The notes under the pieces were generated by a model. The model did no database searches. It had not been told where the DNA came from and was given only the letters and a program-made list of their open reading frames with translations. From Lysobacterales bacterium (lineage in GTDB: Bacteria; Pseudomonadota; Gammaproteobacteria; Xanthomonadales; Ahniellaceae), in NCBI GenBank assembly GCA_016721845.1, contig JADKHK010000013.1, forward strand, positions 372,001 through 436,000: 64,000 nt of DNA. Reading direction: 5' to 3'. Below, in pieces: positions 21,184 through 30,871 of this stretch; within the stretch, counting starts at the first letter, position 1, and every line of letters starts with the position of its first letter. The position numbers and the translations under genes were made by a program.

Positions 21184-23052
21184 TCAATCGAAGCCGTCCG
21201 CGAACAGCGCGTCATCGACGATCGTGATCGTCGCTGGCGTGAAGATCCCGGGCCCGGTCGGCGTCACCGTGAATGTTTCGCTGCCTTCGGCGAACGGGTC
21301 TGCGTGTACCTGCACCGCAATGCTCGCCTGGTTGGTCCACGGGTTGAACACGACATTGCCGTTGGCAAGGGTGAAGTCGGTGCCGCCACCGGTGGCTGTG
21401 CCATTGGTGACGCTGTAACCCACGGTCGTGACGGCCTCGGTGGTGCCGCTCAGCGTGACCGGGATGTAGGCCGTGACGCTGCCGGTCGCAGGTTCGACCA
21501 AGGTGAATGATGCGATGGTCGGTGTCGGTGCGGGTTGTGCGGCGAGGGGGGTGGGATGACGGAGCACGCGAACGCCCGACGAGGGCAAAGCGTTTGGATT
21601 GCTGGCGCCGTGTGCGCCGGGCAAGGCCGCCGTCGCAGCCTGCGTGTAGCGCAGGCGATCGACAACGGCGCGCGTGGTGGGATCGAAGATGCCAATGGAT
21701 GCGCCACCGTGGCCACCGGCGCCGGGGCCGCCGGCACCGCCGTTGCCGCCCTGGCCGCCCGCGCCACCAGCGCCGCCGTCGTCTCCCACAGGTCCACCCA
21801 GGCCCCTCGGACCGCCGGATTGTGCGTCGCCGCCGTCGCCGCCGTCCCCACCCTGGCCGCCGCTCGAAGGCTTCAGGTAGTTGTCGGCAATCGTTGCATT
21901 CGATGTGTTGTCCACGACGATGCCGATCGACGCACCGCCGGCCCCGCCGGACTGGGCACCGAAACCAGCGCAGCCGCCCGCGCCGCCGCCGCCGCCGCTG
22001 CCGCCCAGGTCGGGGTTGCAGCCCACGCTGCAATTCTGGCCGCCGCCACCACCACCACCGGCGCCACTCTTGCCGTGGGTGCCATCGACGCCGGCGGAGC
22101 CTTGGGGCGGCACATAGAGTCCACTGTTGAGCGCGCCCACGATCGACACCGCCACGCTGCCCGAGGGGCCCGGAACGCCTGCAGCGCCGTTGCCGCCCCC
22201 CGCGCCTGGAGCGCCGTCGGTACTGAAGCTCGATGAGGTCGCTCCGCCGCCGCCGGCCGTGGCCCCGCCCGAACCCGGTTCGCCGGATTGACCATTTGCT
22301 CCCGTGATGCCGACGCCGCCGCTGCCGCCCTGGCCGCCGATGTTGGAGGCATCCGGGCAGGTGGGATTGTTCCCGCCGGCTCCGCCCAGCAAGGCAATGG
22401 TCGAACTGGACTGGCGCGCGGCCTGGCCATCGAGGCCATTGGGGGCCTGCGTCGGTGAACGATCGGGCGCGTCCGCAGCATCGGTGCCATCTGCGCCGCT
22501 GCCGGGTTCGATGCGGTTGTACCGAATGAACACGGGCCCGGCGCTGTTGATGACGCGAATGCCGTAACTGCTTTCGCCGGCGGCGACGGCATTGGTCGAA
22601 CGCAGCGTCAGGAAGGACAGCGTGGCGGGCACATTCACGGCATTGGCGAGAACCGCGGTGTTGCCGCCTTGAACAATGGTCGCGACCGAGCCGGTGCTCT
22701 GCACGCGCGCCCAGGTCGCGTCGAATCCGCCGAAGACGTGCACGCCGCCCACCATCGTCAACGATTCGTTGTAGGTGCCGACCTGCACCAGCACCTGCGG
22801 CATCAGGTGGGTCTGCGCCAGCGAGATGCCTTGCGAAATGGTCGCGACCGGTGATTCCGGCGTCATGCCGCTGTTGGCGTTGTTCCCGAGCGGCGGCGGC
22901 GCGACGAAGATCGCCTGATTCAACTCGCCGTCGATGCCATCGCCGTTGCTGTCGACGAAGTAGGGGTCGGGAAAGTCCTGCGCGTGAAGCATGCCGCTGG
23001 CGGCCAATCCGGATATCGTCATCCGACCGATCAATCGCGTGTGATTGTGCAT
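21184..23052 (-). CDS. Secreted glycine-rich protein with Calx-beta domain and FADGFD tail
   Basis: The ~622-residue exported protein starts with a short signal peptide (cleavage near MLHA/QD). Residues ~30-190 look like a DUF1565/parallel beta-helix region (PVATISQGISLAQTH, then VGTYNES). Residues ~190-440 are extremely glycine-rich, with GGxGG-type runs resembling PGRS or collagen-like glycine scaffolds. A Calx-beta-like domain follows (VGYSVTNGTATGGGTDFTL) and the protein ends in ALFADGFD. I chose the ATG at 23052 because GAGAGG lies 9 bp before it; the ATG at 23061 touches that site. Surface exposure is inferred; the partner and role are unknown. Confidence 0.82.
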   Translation of the reverse strand: MHNHTRLIGRMTISGLAASGMLHAQDFPDPYFVDSNGDGIDGELNQAIFVAPPPLGNNANSGMTPESPVATISQGISLAQTHLMPQVLVQVGTYNESLTMVGGVHVFGGFDATWARVQSTGSVATIVQGGNTAVLANAVNVPATLSFLTLRSTNAVAAGESSYGIRVINSAGPVFIRYNRIEPGSGADGTDAADAPDRSPTQAPNGLDGQAARQSSSTIALLGGAGGNNPTCPDASNIGGQGGSGGVGITGANGQSGEPGSGGATAGGGGATSSSFSTDGAPGAGGGNGAAGVPGPSGSVAVSIVGALNSGLYVPPQGSAGVDGTHGKSGAGGGGGGGQNCSVGCNPDLGGSGGGGGAGGCAGFGAQSGGAGGASIGIVVDNTSNATIADNYLKPSSGGQGGDGGDGGDAQSGGPRGLGGPVGDDGGAGGAGGQGGNGGAGGPGAGGHGGASIGIFDPTTRAVVDRLRYTQAATAALPGAHGASNPNALPSSGVRVLRHPTPLAAQPAPTPTIASFTLVEPATGSVTAYIPVTLSGTTEAVTTVGYSVTNGTATGGGTDFTLANGNVVFNPWTNQASIAVQVHADPFAEGSETFTVTPTGPGIFTPATITIVDDALFADGFD

Positions 23053-23148
23053 GGTTCGCATCCTCTCAGGCGTGGCGCTAGCGTAGCGCACTGCCTTCGT
23101 CAGTCCATACGCAGTCCCGCGCGCCAGGAGGCCAAGCCCGGCAACCTG

Positions 23149-24009
23149 CTATCGACGCGTCGGTCCGCTCGCCTTGGTCGCGTATACGCCATCGAGGACG
23201 AGTTCGGTCCTGAATCCGGACTTCTCCAGCCGCCGGGCGACCTCGGCCGGCACGTCGCGGCCGCTGGTCTTGCGGTTCGGCGCGCCCGTGTAGTGAAACA
23301 GGCGTCCGCCGGGACGCAAGACGCGCGCGAGCTGGTCGTAGAACGATTGGGCGTACAGTTCGCCGGCGATGCCGAAGCGTGGTGGATCGTGCAGCACCGC
23401 ATCGAAACCCTGATCGGGCAGGGCGTGCATCAAGTCCGCGATATCGCCGTGCACGAGGTGCAGGCGCCCGCCGGCCTCGGCGCTGTCCGGGGCCGGCGAC
23501 CACGGATTGTGCCGACGCAGCCACAACACGTCGCGGTTCTTTTCGACGCTGTGGATGTGCGCCGCGCCGTCAGCCAGGCAACACGCGGCGAAGTAACCGA
23601 GGCCGCCGCAGGTGTCGAGAATCTGCTTGCCGCGCGGCTGGATCAGCGCGACCTTGCGCTTCGCGTCGTCCATCGGCGCGATCTGCGCCGAGACCAGCAT
23701 CTTGATGCCGTCGATCTCGAAGGTCGGCGTGCCCCACTCGGTCGGCACGAGCTTGATCAGCGAACCCGCATAACGCTGCAGCGGCACGAACGCCGAACCG
23801 TCCCAGAAATACACCGTGCGGTCTTTCAGTGCTTCTGGCCATGGATAGCGCGTGCCGCACCACTGCCAGCCCTCGGCATCGAGGACAGCTTCACTGCGGG
23901 TGCGGCCGAGATCGAACGAATCGACCACCTGCGCCGCACCGCAAGCGCGCGCCGCGCGCAGTGCCTCGGCAAGCGCGCGCGTCAGCAGCGGGCCGCTGTA
24001 GCGGGACAT
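23149..24009 (-). CDS. Class I SAM-dependent methyltransferase (COG2521-like)
   Basis: The 286-residue protein has a Rossmann SAM-binding motif (ILDTCGGLGYFAA), an acidic motif II (HSVEKNRDV), and a motif IV-like FDAVLHDPPRFG, followed by a C-terminal strand set (VLRPGGRLFHYTG). The pattern resembles COG2521, a methyltransferase family best known in archaea. The DPPR signature suggests an N-methyltransferase acting on nucleic acid or a small molecule. The target is unknown. It starts 18 bp after the upstream M20-like gene ends, so they may share a transcript. Confidence 0.8.
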   Translation of the reverse strand: MSRYSGPLLTRALAEALRAARACGAAQVVDSFDLGRTRSEAVLDAEGWQWCGTRYPWPEALKDRTVYFWDGSAFVPLQRYAGSLIKLVPTEWGTPTFEIDGIKMLVSAQIAPMDDAKRKVALIQPRGKQILDTCGGLGYFAACCLADGAAHIHSVEKNRDVLWLRRHNPWSPAPDSAEAGGRLHLVHGDIADLMHALPDQGFDAVLHDPPRFGIAGELYAQSFYDQLARVLRPGGRLFHYTGAPNRKTSGRDVPAEVARRLEKSGFRTELVLDGVYATKASGPTRR

Positions 24010-24027
24010 CGCGTTTGGTCGTCCGTC

Positions 24028-25551
24028 CTACTTGCCGAGTTCGACCAGGAATTCGGCGAACGACAGTGCCGCGCCGTCGTAGCTGTCGATATTCGGATTG
24101 GTCGATTCGATGACGTAATACTCGTTCGGCGCGTGCGCGCCGCTGCCGTGGCCGAGGCCGAAGTGGCCGGCGGGCAGGTTCAGCGGCGGATCGGTGAACA
24201 CGAAACCCGGGTACGAACCGGCATTGCGCGGCCACAGCAGCGGGTCGATGCCGCGCCCGCGCAGTGCCGCCTGCATGGCCTGGATGAAGGGACTATCGGC
24301 ACGGGTCTCGGTCGGGTTGTAGCCGCCGGACACCTTCACTTCGATATCGCCGTAACCGCGCTTCGCGAGATGCGCTTTCAGCGCCGCCACCGCATCGTCG
24401 AAGTGCATGCCGGGCACGAGGCGCATGTCGATCTTCGCGATCGCTTGGTGCGGCAGCACGGTCTTGCCGCCCGGACCGGTGTAGCCACCGACCAGTCCTT
24501 CGATGTTCACCGTCGGTTGCGACACCAGCCGCTCCTGCGCCTGTTGCCACGGCAGATCATCGATCCAGTGGCTGACGCCGAGCTGCTGTTTGGTGATGGC
24601 TTCGTCGCGCACCGTCGAGGCTTTCGCGATCATCGCCCGGTGCGCGTCGCTGATCGGCGGTGCCTTCGGATAGCCGTCGATCGTGATGGTGTTGCCATCT
24701 TCGGACACCAGGGTGTCCAGCGCCTTGACCAGACGCCAGGCCGGGCTGTCGACCATGGCTTTCAGCGAGGAATGCACGTCCTTGTTTGGGCCGCGGCCCC
24801 ATTTTTCGCCACTCGCGATCAGCTCCAACTCGACGATGCCTTTGGCACCGAGGCTCACGGTCACGACACCGTCGAGGCCCTGCATCGCGGTCGGCATGAA
24901 CACGCCGATCGTCTTCGCGAACGCCGCCTGCACCTTCGGCGTGTGCACCAGCTGGCGGATGTGCACCGATCCGATCTCTTCCTCGCCCTCGGCCACGAGC
25001 ACGAGGTTCACCGGGAGTTTTCGATCCGCGGCCTTGAATGCATGCAGGGCCGCGAGAAACGCCGACTCCGGACCCTTCTGGTTCACCGCGCCACGGCCCA
25101 TCATCACCTTGCCGATGTCGGGCATCTCGACGATGCGACCTTCGAGCGGCGGAGATTTCCATTCCGATGCATCGTATTGCTTCACGTCGTACATGAAGTA
25201 CACGCCGACGGTTTTTTCCGCGCCCGCGTCCAGCGTCGCGAACACGCCGGGCTTGCCCTCGGTCGGGATGATCTCGACCTGCTGGAAACCCGCATCGCGC
25301 AGCAACTGCGCCTGATGTTCGGCACCCTCGGTCGAATTCAGGTTTTCCGCCGCGATCGACGGCAACGCGATCCAGTCCTTCAAACGCTGCACATTCGCAT
25401 CGTGTTGCGCCGCGAGCTGGGCGCGGATCGGTGCGAGGTCATCGTTTCCAGCGAAGGCGCTGCCTGCGAAGGTCGATATCGCGAGCAGCATGGCGACGGT
25501 TTGACGCAGGCGGGCGCGCGCTGCAACGGGACGGGCAGTGGTTGGCGTCAT
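24028..25551 (-). CDS. Exported M20-family-like metallo-hydrolase with altered metal ligands
   Basis: The 507-residue protein has a signal peptide (AMLLAISTFAGSAFA) and the overall M20 peptidase fold with an inserted dimerisation domain. Of the metal/catalytic motifs, AEGEEEIGS (~187-195) and the C-terminal GHGSGAHAPNE are intact. Two are changed. The usual GHYDV motif reads FMYDV (Met120 in place of His), and the usual GRGASDDKG reads GRGAVNQKG (Asn157 in place of the bridging Asp). It is probably a periplasmic hydrolase or a non-catalytic relative. Substrate is unknown. The changes lie in a clean open frame and look like a subfamily trait rather than decay. Confidence 0.85.
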   Translation of the reverse strand: MTPTTARPVAARARLRQTVAMLLAISTFAGSAFAGNDDLAPIRAQLAAQHDANVQRLKDWIALPSIAAENLNSTEGAEHQAQLLRDAGFQQVEIIPTEGKPGVFATLDAGAEKTVGVYFMYDVKQYDASEWKSPPLEGRIVEMPDIGKVMMGRGAVNQKGPESAFLAALHAFKAADRKLPVNLVLVAEGEEEIGSVHIRQLVHTPKVQAAFAKTIGVFMPTAMQGLDGVVTVSLGAKGIVELELIASGEKWGRGPNKDVHSSLKAMVDSPAWRLVKALDTLVSEDGNTITIDGYPKAPPISDAHRAMIAKASTVRDEAITKQQLGVSHWIDDLPWQQAQERLVSQPTVNIEGLVGGYTGPGGKTVLPHQAIAKIDMRLVPGMHFDDAVAALKAHLAKRGYGDIEVKVSGGYNPTETRADSPFIQAMQAALRGRGIDPLLWPRNAGSYPGFVFTDPPLNLPAGHFGLGHGSGAHAPNEYYVIESTNPNIDSYDGAALSFAEFLVELGK

Positions 25552-25705
25552 GGCAAGGGTCTCGGAGGTGGGCGCAGCGCGCGGAAGTCGCCGTAGTTCT
25601 ACCAGATGCCTCGAACGCCCGATTTCGCGATGGGACCAAATGTGGGATGGCCGGGCGGGCCGCGTCCGATCGCGGCCACGACGACGTCCGCAGCCTCCGG
25701 AAACA

Positions 25706-25732
25706 ACAACGCCGGCACGAGGCCGGCGTTGT
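25706..25732 (-). terminator. Hairpin terminator after tRNA-Leu
   Basis: An 11-bp perfect stem (ACAACGCCGGC and GCCGGCGTTGT) with a 5-nt loop lies 9 bp past the tRNA 3' end. On the minus strand it is followed by TGTTTCC, a short T-rich run. Confidence 0.6.
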
Positions 25733-25741
25733 GTTTGAAGA

Positions 25742-25826
<85 letters not shown>

Positions 25827-25865
25827 AGGTGTTCCTGCGCCGGATTGGGCCGTGCAGGGGCGCGC

Positions 25866-25894
25866 ACTCTAGGTGCGGGGCGCGGATTTGTCAA
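25866..25894 (-). promoter_or_regulatory. Sigma-70 promoter of tRNA-Leu
   Basis: On the minus strand a perfect -35 TTGACA (25889-25894), a 17-bp spacer and -10 TAGAGT (25866-25871) lie ~40 bp before the tRNA. A GC-rich discriminator follows, as expected for a stable-RNA promoter. Confidence 0.75.
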
Positions 25895-25952
25895 CGCGGG
25901 AGGCGCTTTCGCGGCATTCGACTTACCATGCGTCGATGATCGGGAGCGATGC

Positions 25953-28385
25953 GTGAAGAAACGAGGCGGCGGCAAGGGCAGTTCGGGTGCGGGATCGGCG
26001 GGCGAGCGTCGCGCGCGCGGACCGGGCAAGCGGGTCGGCGGCGGGGCCGTCGCGGCATCGACCGGCAAGCCGAAGAAGAAGGCGGCGCCATGGCTGCCTG
26101 ACGTGCTGGTGACGGGCCCGGCGCAGGGCGAGCGGTCGAAGCGCACCGCTCCTTCCGGGACGCCCGCGAGCGCGCCGCAGCGGCGGAGTCGTTATGCCGA
26201 CCCGCAGGCCGAGCGCGAGTCCTTGCGCTACGCCAATCCGATCCTGTCGCGCGAAGGCCTCGCCACATTCCTGGGCGAGTCCGCCGAGTTGATGACGGTC
26301 GAGCGCATCGCGGTGAAGCTCGGTTATCGCGACGAAGAACGGCTCGACGCCTTGACCCGTCGACTCACCGCGATGGTGCGCGAAGGCCAGTTGCTGGTGA
26401 ATCGTCGCGGCGGTTATGGCGTCGCCAAAAAGCTGGACCTGATCGCCGGTTCGGTGATCGCGAACCCGGACGGCTTCGGCTTCCTGAAGCCGGACGACGG
26501 TGGCGACGACCTGTTCATCCCGCCGAACGAAATGCGTGCGGTCATGCATGGCGACCGGGTGCTGGTGAACGTCACCAACATCGACCGTCGCGGCCGTCGC
26601 GAAGCCGCGATCGCGGAGGTGCTGGAGCGGCGTCGCCCGCGCCTCGTCGGTCGTTTCGACGAGCGCCGTGGACTCGGCATCGTCATTCCCGATGATCGCC
26701 GTCTGAGCCAGGAAGTGTTGATCCCGCCCGACCAGCGCGGTGGCGCGGCGGCCGGTCAGATCGTGATCGCCGAGATCACCGAGCCACCGAGCAAGGAACG
26801 TCCACCTCTGGGTCGCGTCGTCGCCGTGTTGGGTGAGAAGCTGACCGCGTCGCTGATCGTGCGTGTCGCGATCGAATCGCATGGTTTGCCGCACGACTGG
26901 CCGGTCGAAGTGACCCGCGAGGCCGAACGGGTCGAACCGGAGGTCACGAAGCGCGATCGCGAGATGCGTCTGGATCTGCGCGACCTGCCGCTCGTCACCA
27001 TCGATGGCGAGGACGCGCGCGATTTCGACGATGCCGTGTTTTGCGAACCGCGCAAGGGCGGCGGCTGGCGGCTCGTGGTCGCGATCGCCGACGTCTCGCA
27101 CTACGTGCCGGTCGGCAGCGAACTCGACAAGCAGGCTTTCGAACGCGCAACCTCGGTCTACTTCCCGGGCTTCGTCGTGCCGATGCTGCCGGAGACGCTG
27201 TCGAACGGCATCTGTTCGCTGAACCCGAATGTCGAGCGCCTGTGCATGGTCTGCGACATGGTCGTCACGGCGGACGGCGAAGTCAGCAAATCCAAGTTCC
27301 ACCCGGCGGTGATGCGCTCGCATGCACGCCTGACCTACACGCGTGTCTGGCGCGCGATCGGCGAACGCGATGCCGAGGAACGTGCGGCGATGGGCGAACT
27401 GTTGCCGCACCTGGAAAACCTGCATGCGCTCTACAAGGCCTTCGTGAAACGCAGGTCTGAACGCGGCGCGATCGAGTTCGAGTCGCAGGAAGTGAAGTTC
27501 TCGCTCGGCGCCGCAGGCGAAGTGCTGGCGATGCAGCCGCAGGCGCGCAACGACGCCCACAAGCTGATCGAGGAATGCATGATCGCGGCGAACGTCGAGG
27601 CCGCGAAGTTCCTGAACAAGGCCAAGGTGCCGGCGCCGTACCGCGTGCATCCGCCGCCGCCCGAAGAAAAATTCGAGGAGCTGCAGAGTTTTCTGGCCGA
27701 ATTCAGTCTGCGCTTGCCACCGCATGCGTCGGTGAAACCGGCCGACTATGCGGCGCTGCTGCGCAAGATCCGCAAACGTCCCGATGCGCTGCTGCTCGAA
27801 CAGGTGTTGCTGCGCTCGCAGAGCCTCGCCGTCTACCACCCGGACTGCAACGGCCACTTCGGCCTCGCGCTCGATGCGTATGCCCATTTCACCTCACCGA
27901 TCAGGCGCTATCCGGACCTGCTCGTGCATCGCGCGATCCGCCACGTGCTGAACGGCGGCAAGGCGGCGAATTACGAGGCCGGGCCCAGCGAAATGCTGGC
28001 GCGCGCGCAGCACTGCTCGCAGCGCGAGCGCCGCGCCGACGAGGCCTCGCGCGAGGTCAACGAGCGTTACCAGTGCGCCTGGATGAGCAAGCATGTCGGC
28101 TCCGAGTTCGACGGCATCATCAGCGGCGTCACGTCATTCGGGCTGTTCGTCGCCATCGCCGACACCGGTGTCACCGGCCTGATCCACGTCACCCAGTTGC
28201 CCAACGACTACTACCACTTCGACGCCGGACGCCGCGAAATGGTCGGCGACCGCCAGGGCCTGCGCTTCCGCCTCGGCGACACGCTGCGTGTGCAGGTGCT
28301 GCGCGCAAGCATGGAAGAACGCAAGGTCGATTTGCGCCTGGTGCCGCCGGCCGCCAGCAAGGAACAAGGGAAGAAGAAGCGATGA
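25953..28385 (+). CDS. rnr: Ribonuclease R
   Basis: RNase R is a processive 3'-5' exoribonuclease that degrades structured RNA. The 810-residue protein begins with a basic, low-complexity tail, then a winged-helix domain (~90-150), two cold-shock domains, the RNB catalytic domain with the Asp cluster DGEDARDFDDAV (~345), and a C-terminal S1 domain (GIISGVTSFGLFVAIAD, ~715) with a lysine-rich end. I chose the GTG at 25953, preceded by CGGGAG at good spacing. Its stop overlaps the rlmB start, a common rnr-rlmB pairing. Confidence 0.96.
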   Translation: MKKRGGGKGSSGAGSAGERRARGPGKRVGGGAVAASTGKPKKKAAPWLPDVLVTGPAQGERSKRTAPSGTPASAPQRRSRYADPQAERESLRYANPILSREGLATFLGESAELMTVERIAVKLGYRDEERLDALTRRLTAMVREGQLLVNRRGGYGVAKKLDLIAGSVIANPDGFGFLKPDDGGDDLFIPPNEMRAVMHGDRVLVNVTNIDRRGRREAAIAEVLERRRPRLVGRFDERRGLGIVIPDDRRLSQEVLIPPDQRGGAAAGQIVIAEITEPPSKERPPLGRVVAVLGEKLTASLIVRVAIESHGLPHDWPVEVTREAERVEPEVTKRDREMRLDLRDLPLVTIDGEDARDFDDAVFCEPRKGGGWRLVVAIADVSHYVPVGSELDKQAFERATSVYFPGFVVPMLPETLSNGICSLNPNVERLCMVCDMVVTADGEVSKSKFHPAVMRSHARLTYTRVWRAIGERDAEERAAMGELLPHLENLHALYKAFVKRRSERGAIEFESQEVKFSLGAAGEVLAMQPQARNDAHKLIEECMIAANVEAAKFLNKAKVPAPYRVHPPPPEEKFEELQSFLAEFSLRLPPHASVKPADYAALLRKIRKRPDALLLEQVLLRSQSLAVYHPDCNGHFGLALDAYAHFTSPIRRYPDLLVHRAIRHVLNGGKAANYEAGPSEMLARAQHCSQRERRADEASREVNERYQCAWMSKHVGSEFDGIISGVTSFGLFVAIADTGVTGLIHVTQLPNDYYHFDAGRREMVGDRQGLRFRLGDTLRVQVLRASMEERKVDLRLVPPAASKEQGKKKR

Positions 28386-29122
28386 GCAAGGACATTCTCG
28401 CCGGCATCCATGCCGTCGAAGCGGCGATGAAGCATGACGCCGGCAATGTGGTCGAGATCATGGTCGCGGACGCGGCGAAGAATCCGCGTCTGAAGCGGCT
28501 GGTCGACGCGGCGCGCGAACTCGACATCAAGCTGCATGCCCGTGACATGGCTCAGCTCGACAAGTTGTGCGGCGGTGAACGGCACCAGGGCGTGGTGGCG
28601 TTCTACAACGCGCCGGCCGCGAAGACGGAAAAGGATCTTCCGGCCTTGATCGAGGCCGCCGGCCACGACGCGCTGTTCCTGATCCTCGACGAGATCACCG
28701 ATCCGCACAATCTCGGCGCCTGCTTGCGCAGTGCACTGGCCGCCAAAGTCACCGCGGTGATCGTGCCGAAGGATCATGCGGCACCCTTGAATGCGACCGT
28801 GCGACGTGCGTCGGCCGGTGCGGCGGACCGCATCCCGATCGTGCGTGCGACCAATCTGGCACGGGCGATGGAGGTGCTGAAGGAGGCCGGCGTCTGGATC
28901 AGCGGGCTCGATGGCGACGCCACGCAAACGATTCATGACACCGATTTCCGCGGTCCCAGTGCACTCGTGATGGGGGCCGAAGACGAGGGCATGCGACGAT
29001 TGACCCGCGAGCGTTGCGACTATCTCGTGCGCATTCCGATGCCGGGTCCGATGGAATCGTTGAATGTGTCGGTGGCGACCGGCGTCGCGCTGTTCGAAGT
29101 CGCGCGACAGCGTGCGAAGTAA
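28382..29122 (+). CDS. rlmB: 23S rRNA (guanosine-2251-2'-O)-methyltransferase
   Basis: RlmB methylates the ribose of G2251 in the peptidyl-transferase loop of 23S rRNA. The 246-residue SPOUT enzyme has the N-terminal L30e-like substrate domain and the three SPOUT motifs: ILDEITDPHNLGACLRSA, VMGAEDEGMRRL and IPMPGPMESLNVSVA. ATGA overlap with rnr shows translational coupling. Confidence 0.96.
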   Translation: MSKDILAGIHAVEAAMKHDAGNVVEIMVADAAKNPRLKRLVDAARELDIKLHARDMAQLDKLCGGERHQGVVAFYNAPAAKTEKDLPALIEAAGHDALFLILDEITDPHNLGACLRSALAAKVTAVIVPKDHAAPLNATVRRASAGAADRIPIVRATNLARAMEVLKEAGVWISGLDGDATQTIHDTDFRGPSALVMGAEDEGMRRLTRERCDYLVRIPMPGPMESLNVSVATGVALFEVARQRAK

Positions 29123-29230
29123 CCGCAATCTCGACCTGGCGTATTGAGTTTTTCGAGGCCACTACGTAAGTTGCCGCGATGACGTCGGCGTGAAACCCGA
29201 CCACCGCTCGATCACTCCAAGGGAAATGGC

Positions 29231-30871
29231 ATGCATCAGATCCAGCAGACCGGCGCCAGCGCCGAAGCCGACGCCGTGTCGGTCAGTCGACGCGGCTTTC
29301 TCGGATCGACCGGGGTTGCGGCGGTCAGCTTGATCGGTGCAGGTGCGGCAATCAGCAGTGGCGACGCCAAGGCGGGTTTCGCGCCGCGGCCACGCACCAC
29401 GCCGCGTGGCGCCAGGGCGCTTGAACAGCGCATCGCACGTGCGGCCGCGAATTTGTCCGGGGTCATGGCTGATCCTGCCGACAATGGTGATGAGCAATCG
29501 GTGCCGAATTTCGCGGCCCAGTATTCGAAAGGCCTGCCGCACGATGCCAGCGGTGAAGTCGATGCAGCGGCCTATCAGGCCTTGCGGCGTGCCTGCATCA
29601 GCAATCTGGAGTCGGACTGGAGCGCCGTGCCGATGGGGGGCACCGCCAAGCAGGTGAGTCCGCAGGACGCATGGGCGTTCCAGATGGAAGGCGCGGACCC
29701 GACCCGGCTGCGGATTCCGGCCGCACCGGCATTTTCGAGCGAGCAGCGCGCCGCCGAAATGTGCGAGGTCTACTGGATGGCGCTGCTGCGCGACGTGCCG
29801 TTCGCGCACTATCCGCAGTCGTCTTTGGCGGCCGATGCGGTCGCCGACCTGCGTCGCTTCGCGTTGTTCCGCGATGTCACCGTGCAGACCCTGTTCCGCG
29901 GGGTCAGCGCGGGCGAGAAGATCGGCCCGTACCTGTCTCAGTTGCTGTGGAAGCCGATTCCCTATGGCATGACCACGATCACGCAGAAATACGCCGCCGG
30001 CGCGCATGGGGTCGATTTCATGACCACGCTCGCAGAATGCCTGCGTGTGCAGAACGGGATCGCGCCGTCGCAGGCGTTGACCCTCGGTGCACCAGTCTAT
30101 GGCGGTTGCGGACGCGATCTCGGCGAATACGTGCACAAGGATTTCAGTTACCAGGCCTTCCTCAATGCGGCGCTGATCCTGCTCGGCCTGGGTGCTGCGG
30201 CGCTCGATGACGCCAATCCGTACAAGGCCTATGCCAATCGCGCCGGCTTCGTCTGCATGGGTGGTCCGGATGTGTTGTCGATGGTCGCGCAAGTCGCGGC
30301 CTTGGCGCTCAAGGCGGCGTGGTACCAGAAGTGGTCGGTCAATCGCACGCTGCGACCCGAAGCCTTTGCGCTACGCGTGCACCAGAGCGAAAGCGGCGTG
30401 CGCAGCTACCCGATCCATGCCGCGTTGATCGCGTCGCCGGTGCTGGATCGACTGCATGCCGCACATGGCAGCGTGCTGCTGCCGATGGCCTTCGCCGAAG
30501 GGTCGCCGACGCACCCCTCGTATCCGGCCGGCCATGCCGCCATCGCCGGTGCGTGCGTCACCGTGCTGAAGGCATTCTTCAAGGAAAGCTTCGTGCTGCC
30601 GAATCCGGTGGTGGCAAGTGATGACGGCAATACCCTCGACGCCTATGCCGGCGCGGCGCTGACCCTCGGCGGCGAACTCGACAAACTCGCAGGCAATATC
30701 GCCATTGGCCGCAATATCGCAGGCGTGCACTACTGGTCGGATGGTGTCGAGGGCCTGCGTCTCGGTGAACAGGTCGGTCTGGCCTTTCTCGCTGACGTGC
30801 GCAGCACCTATCCGGAGTCCTTCGCCGGGTTCGGCCTGACCCGGTTTGACGGTTCGCCGATCGTCGTCTGA
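29231..30871 (+). CDS. Tat-exported vanadium-dependent haloperoxidase (PAP2 superfamily)
   Basis: The 546-residue protein has a twin-arginine signal (SRRGFLG, then a hydrophobic stretch), so it is exported folded. The vanadate-binding motifs of the haloperoxidase/acid phosphatase superfamily are in order: KWSVNRTLRPE (Lys and Arg), SYPAGHA (around the catalytic His) and GRNIAGVHYWSDG (Arg and the vanadate-ligating His). Length and motif spacing fit vanadium haloperoxidases better than small PAP2 phosphatases. The likely reaction is H2O2-dependent halide oxidation, but halide preference cannot be read. AAGGGA precedes the ATG. Neighbours give no biosynthetic pathway, so it stands alone. Confidence 0.88.
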   Translation: MHQIQQTGASAEADAVSVSRRGFLGSTGVAAVSLIGAGAAISSGDAKAGFAPRPRTTPRGARALEQRIARAAANLSGVMADPADNGDEQSVPNFAAQYSKGLPHDASGEVDAAAYQALRRACISNLESDWSAVPMGGTAKQVSPQDAWAFQMEGADPTRLRIPAAPAFSSEQRAAEMCEVYWMALLRDVPFAHYPQSSLAADAVADLRRFALFRDVTVQTLFRGVSAGEKIGPYLSQLLWKPIPYGMTTITQKYAAGAHGVDFMTTLAECLRVQNGIAPSQALTLGAPVYGGCGRDLGEYVHKDFSYQAFLNAALILLGLGAAALDDANPYKAYANRAGFVCMGGPDVLSMVAQVAALALKAAWYQKWSVNRTLRPEAFALRVHQSESGVRSYPIHAALIASPVLDRLHAAHGSVLLPMAFAEGSPTHPSYPAGHAAIAGACVTVLKAFFKESFVLPNPVVASDDGNTLDAYAGAALTLGGELDKLAGNIAIGRNIAGVHYWSDGVEGLRLGEQVGLAFLADVRSTYPESFAGFGLTRFDGSPIVV

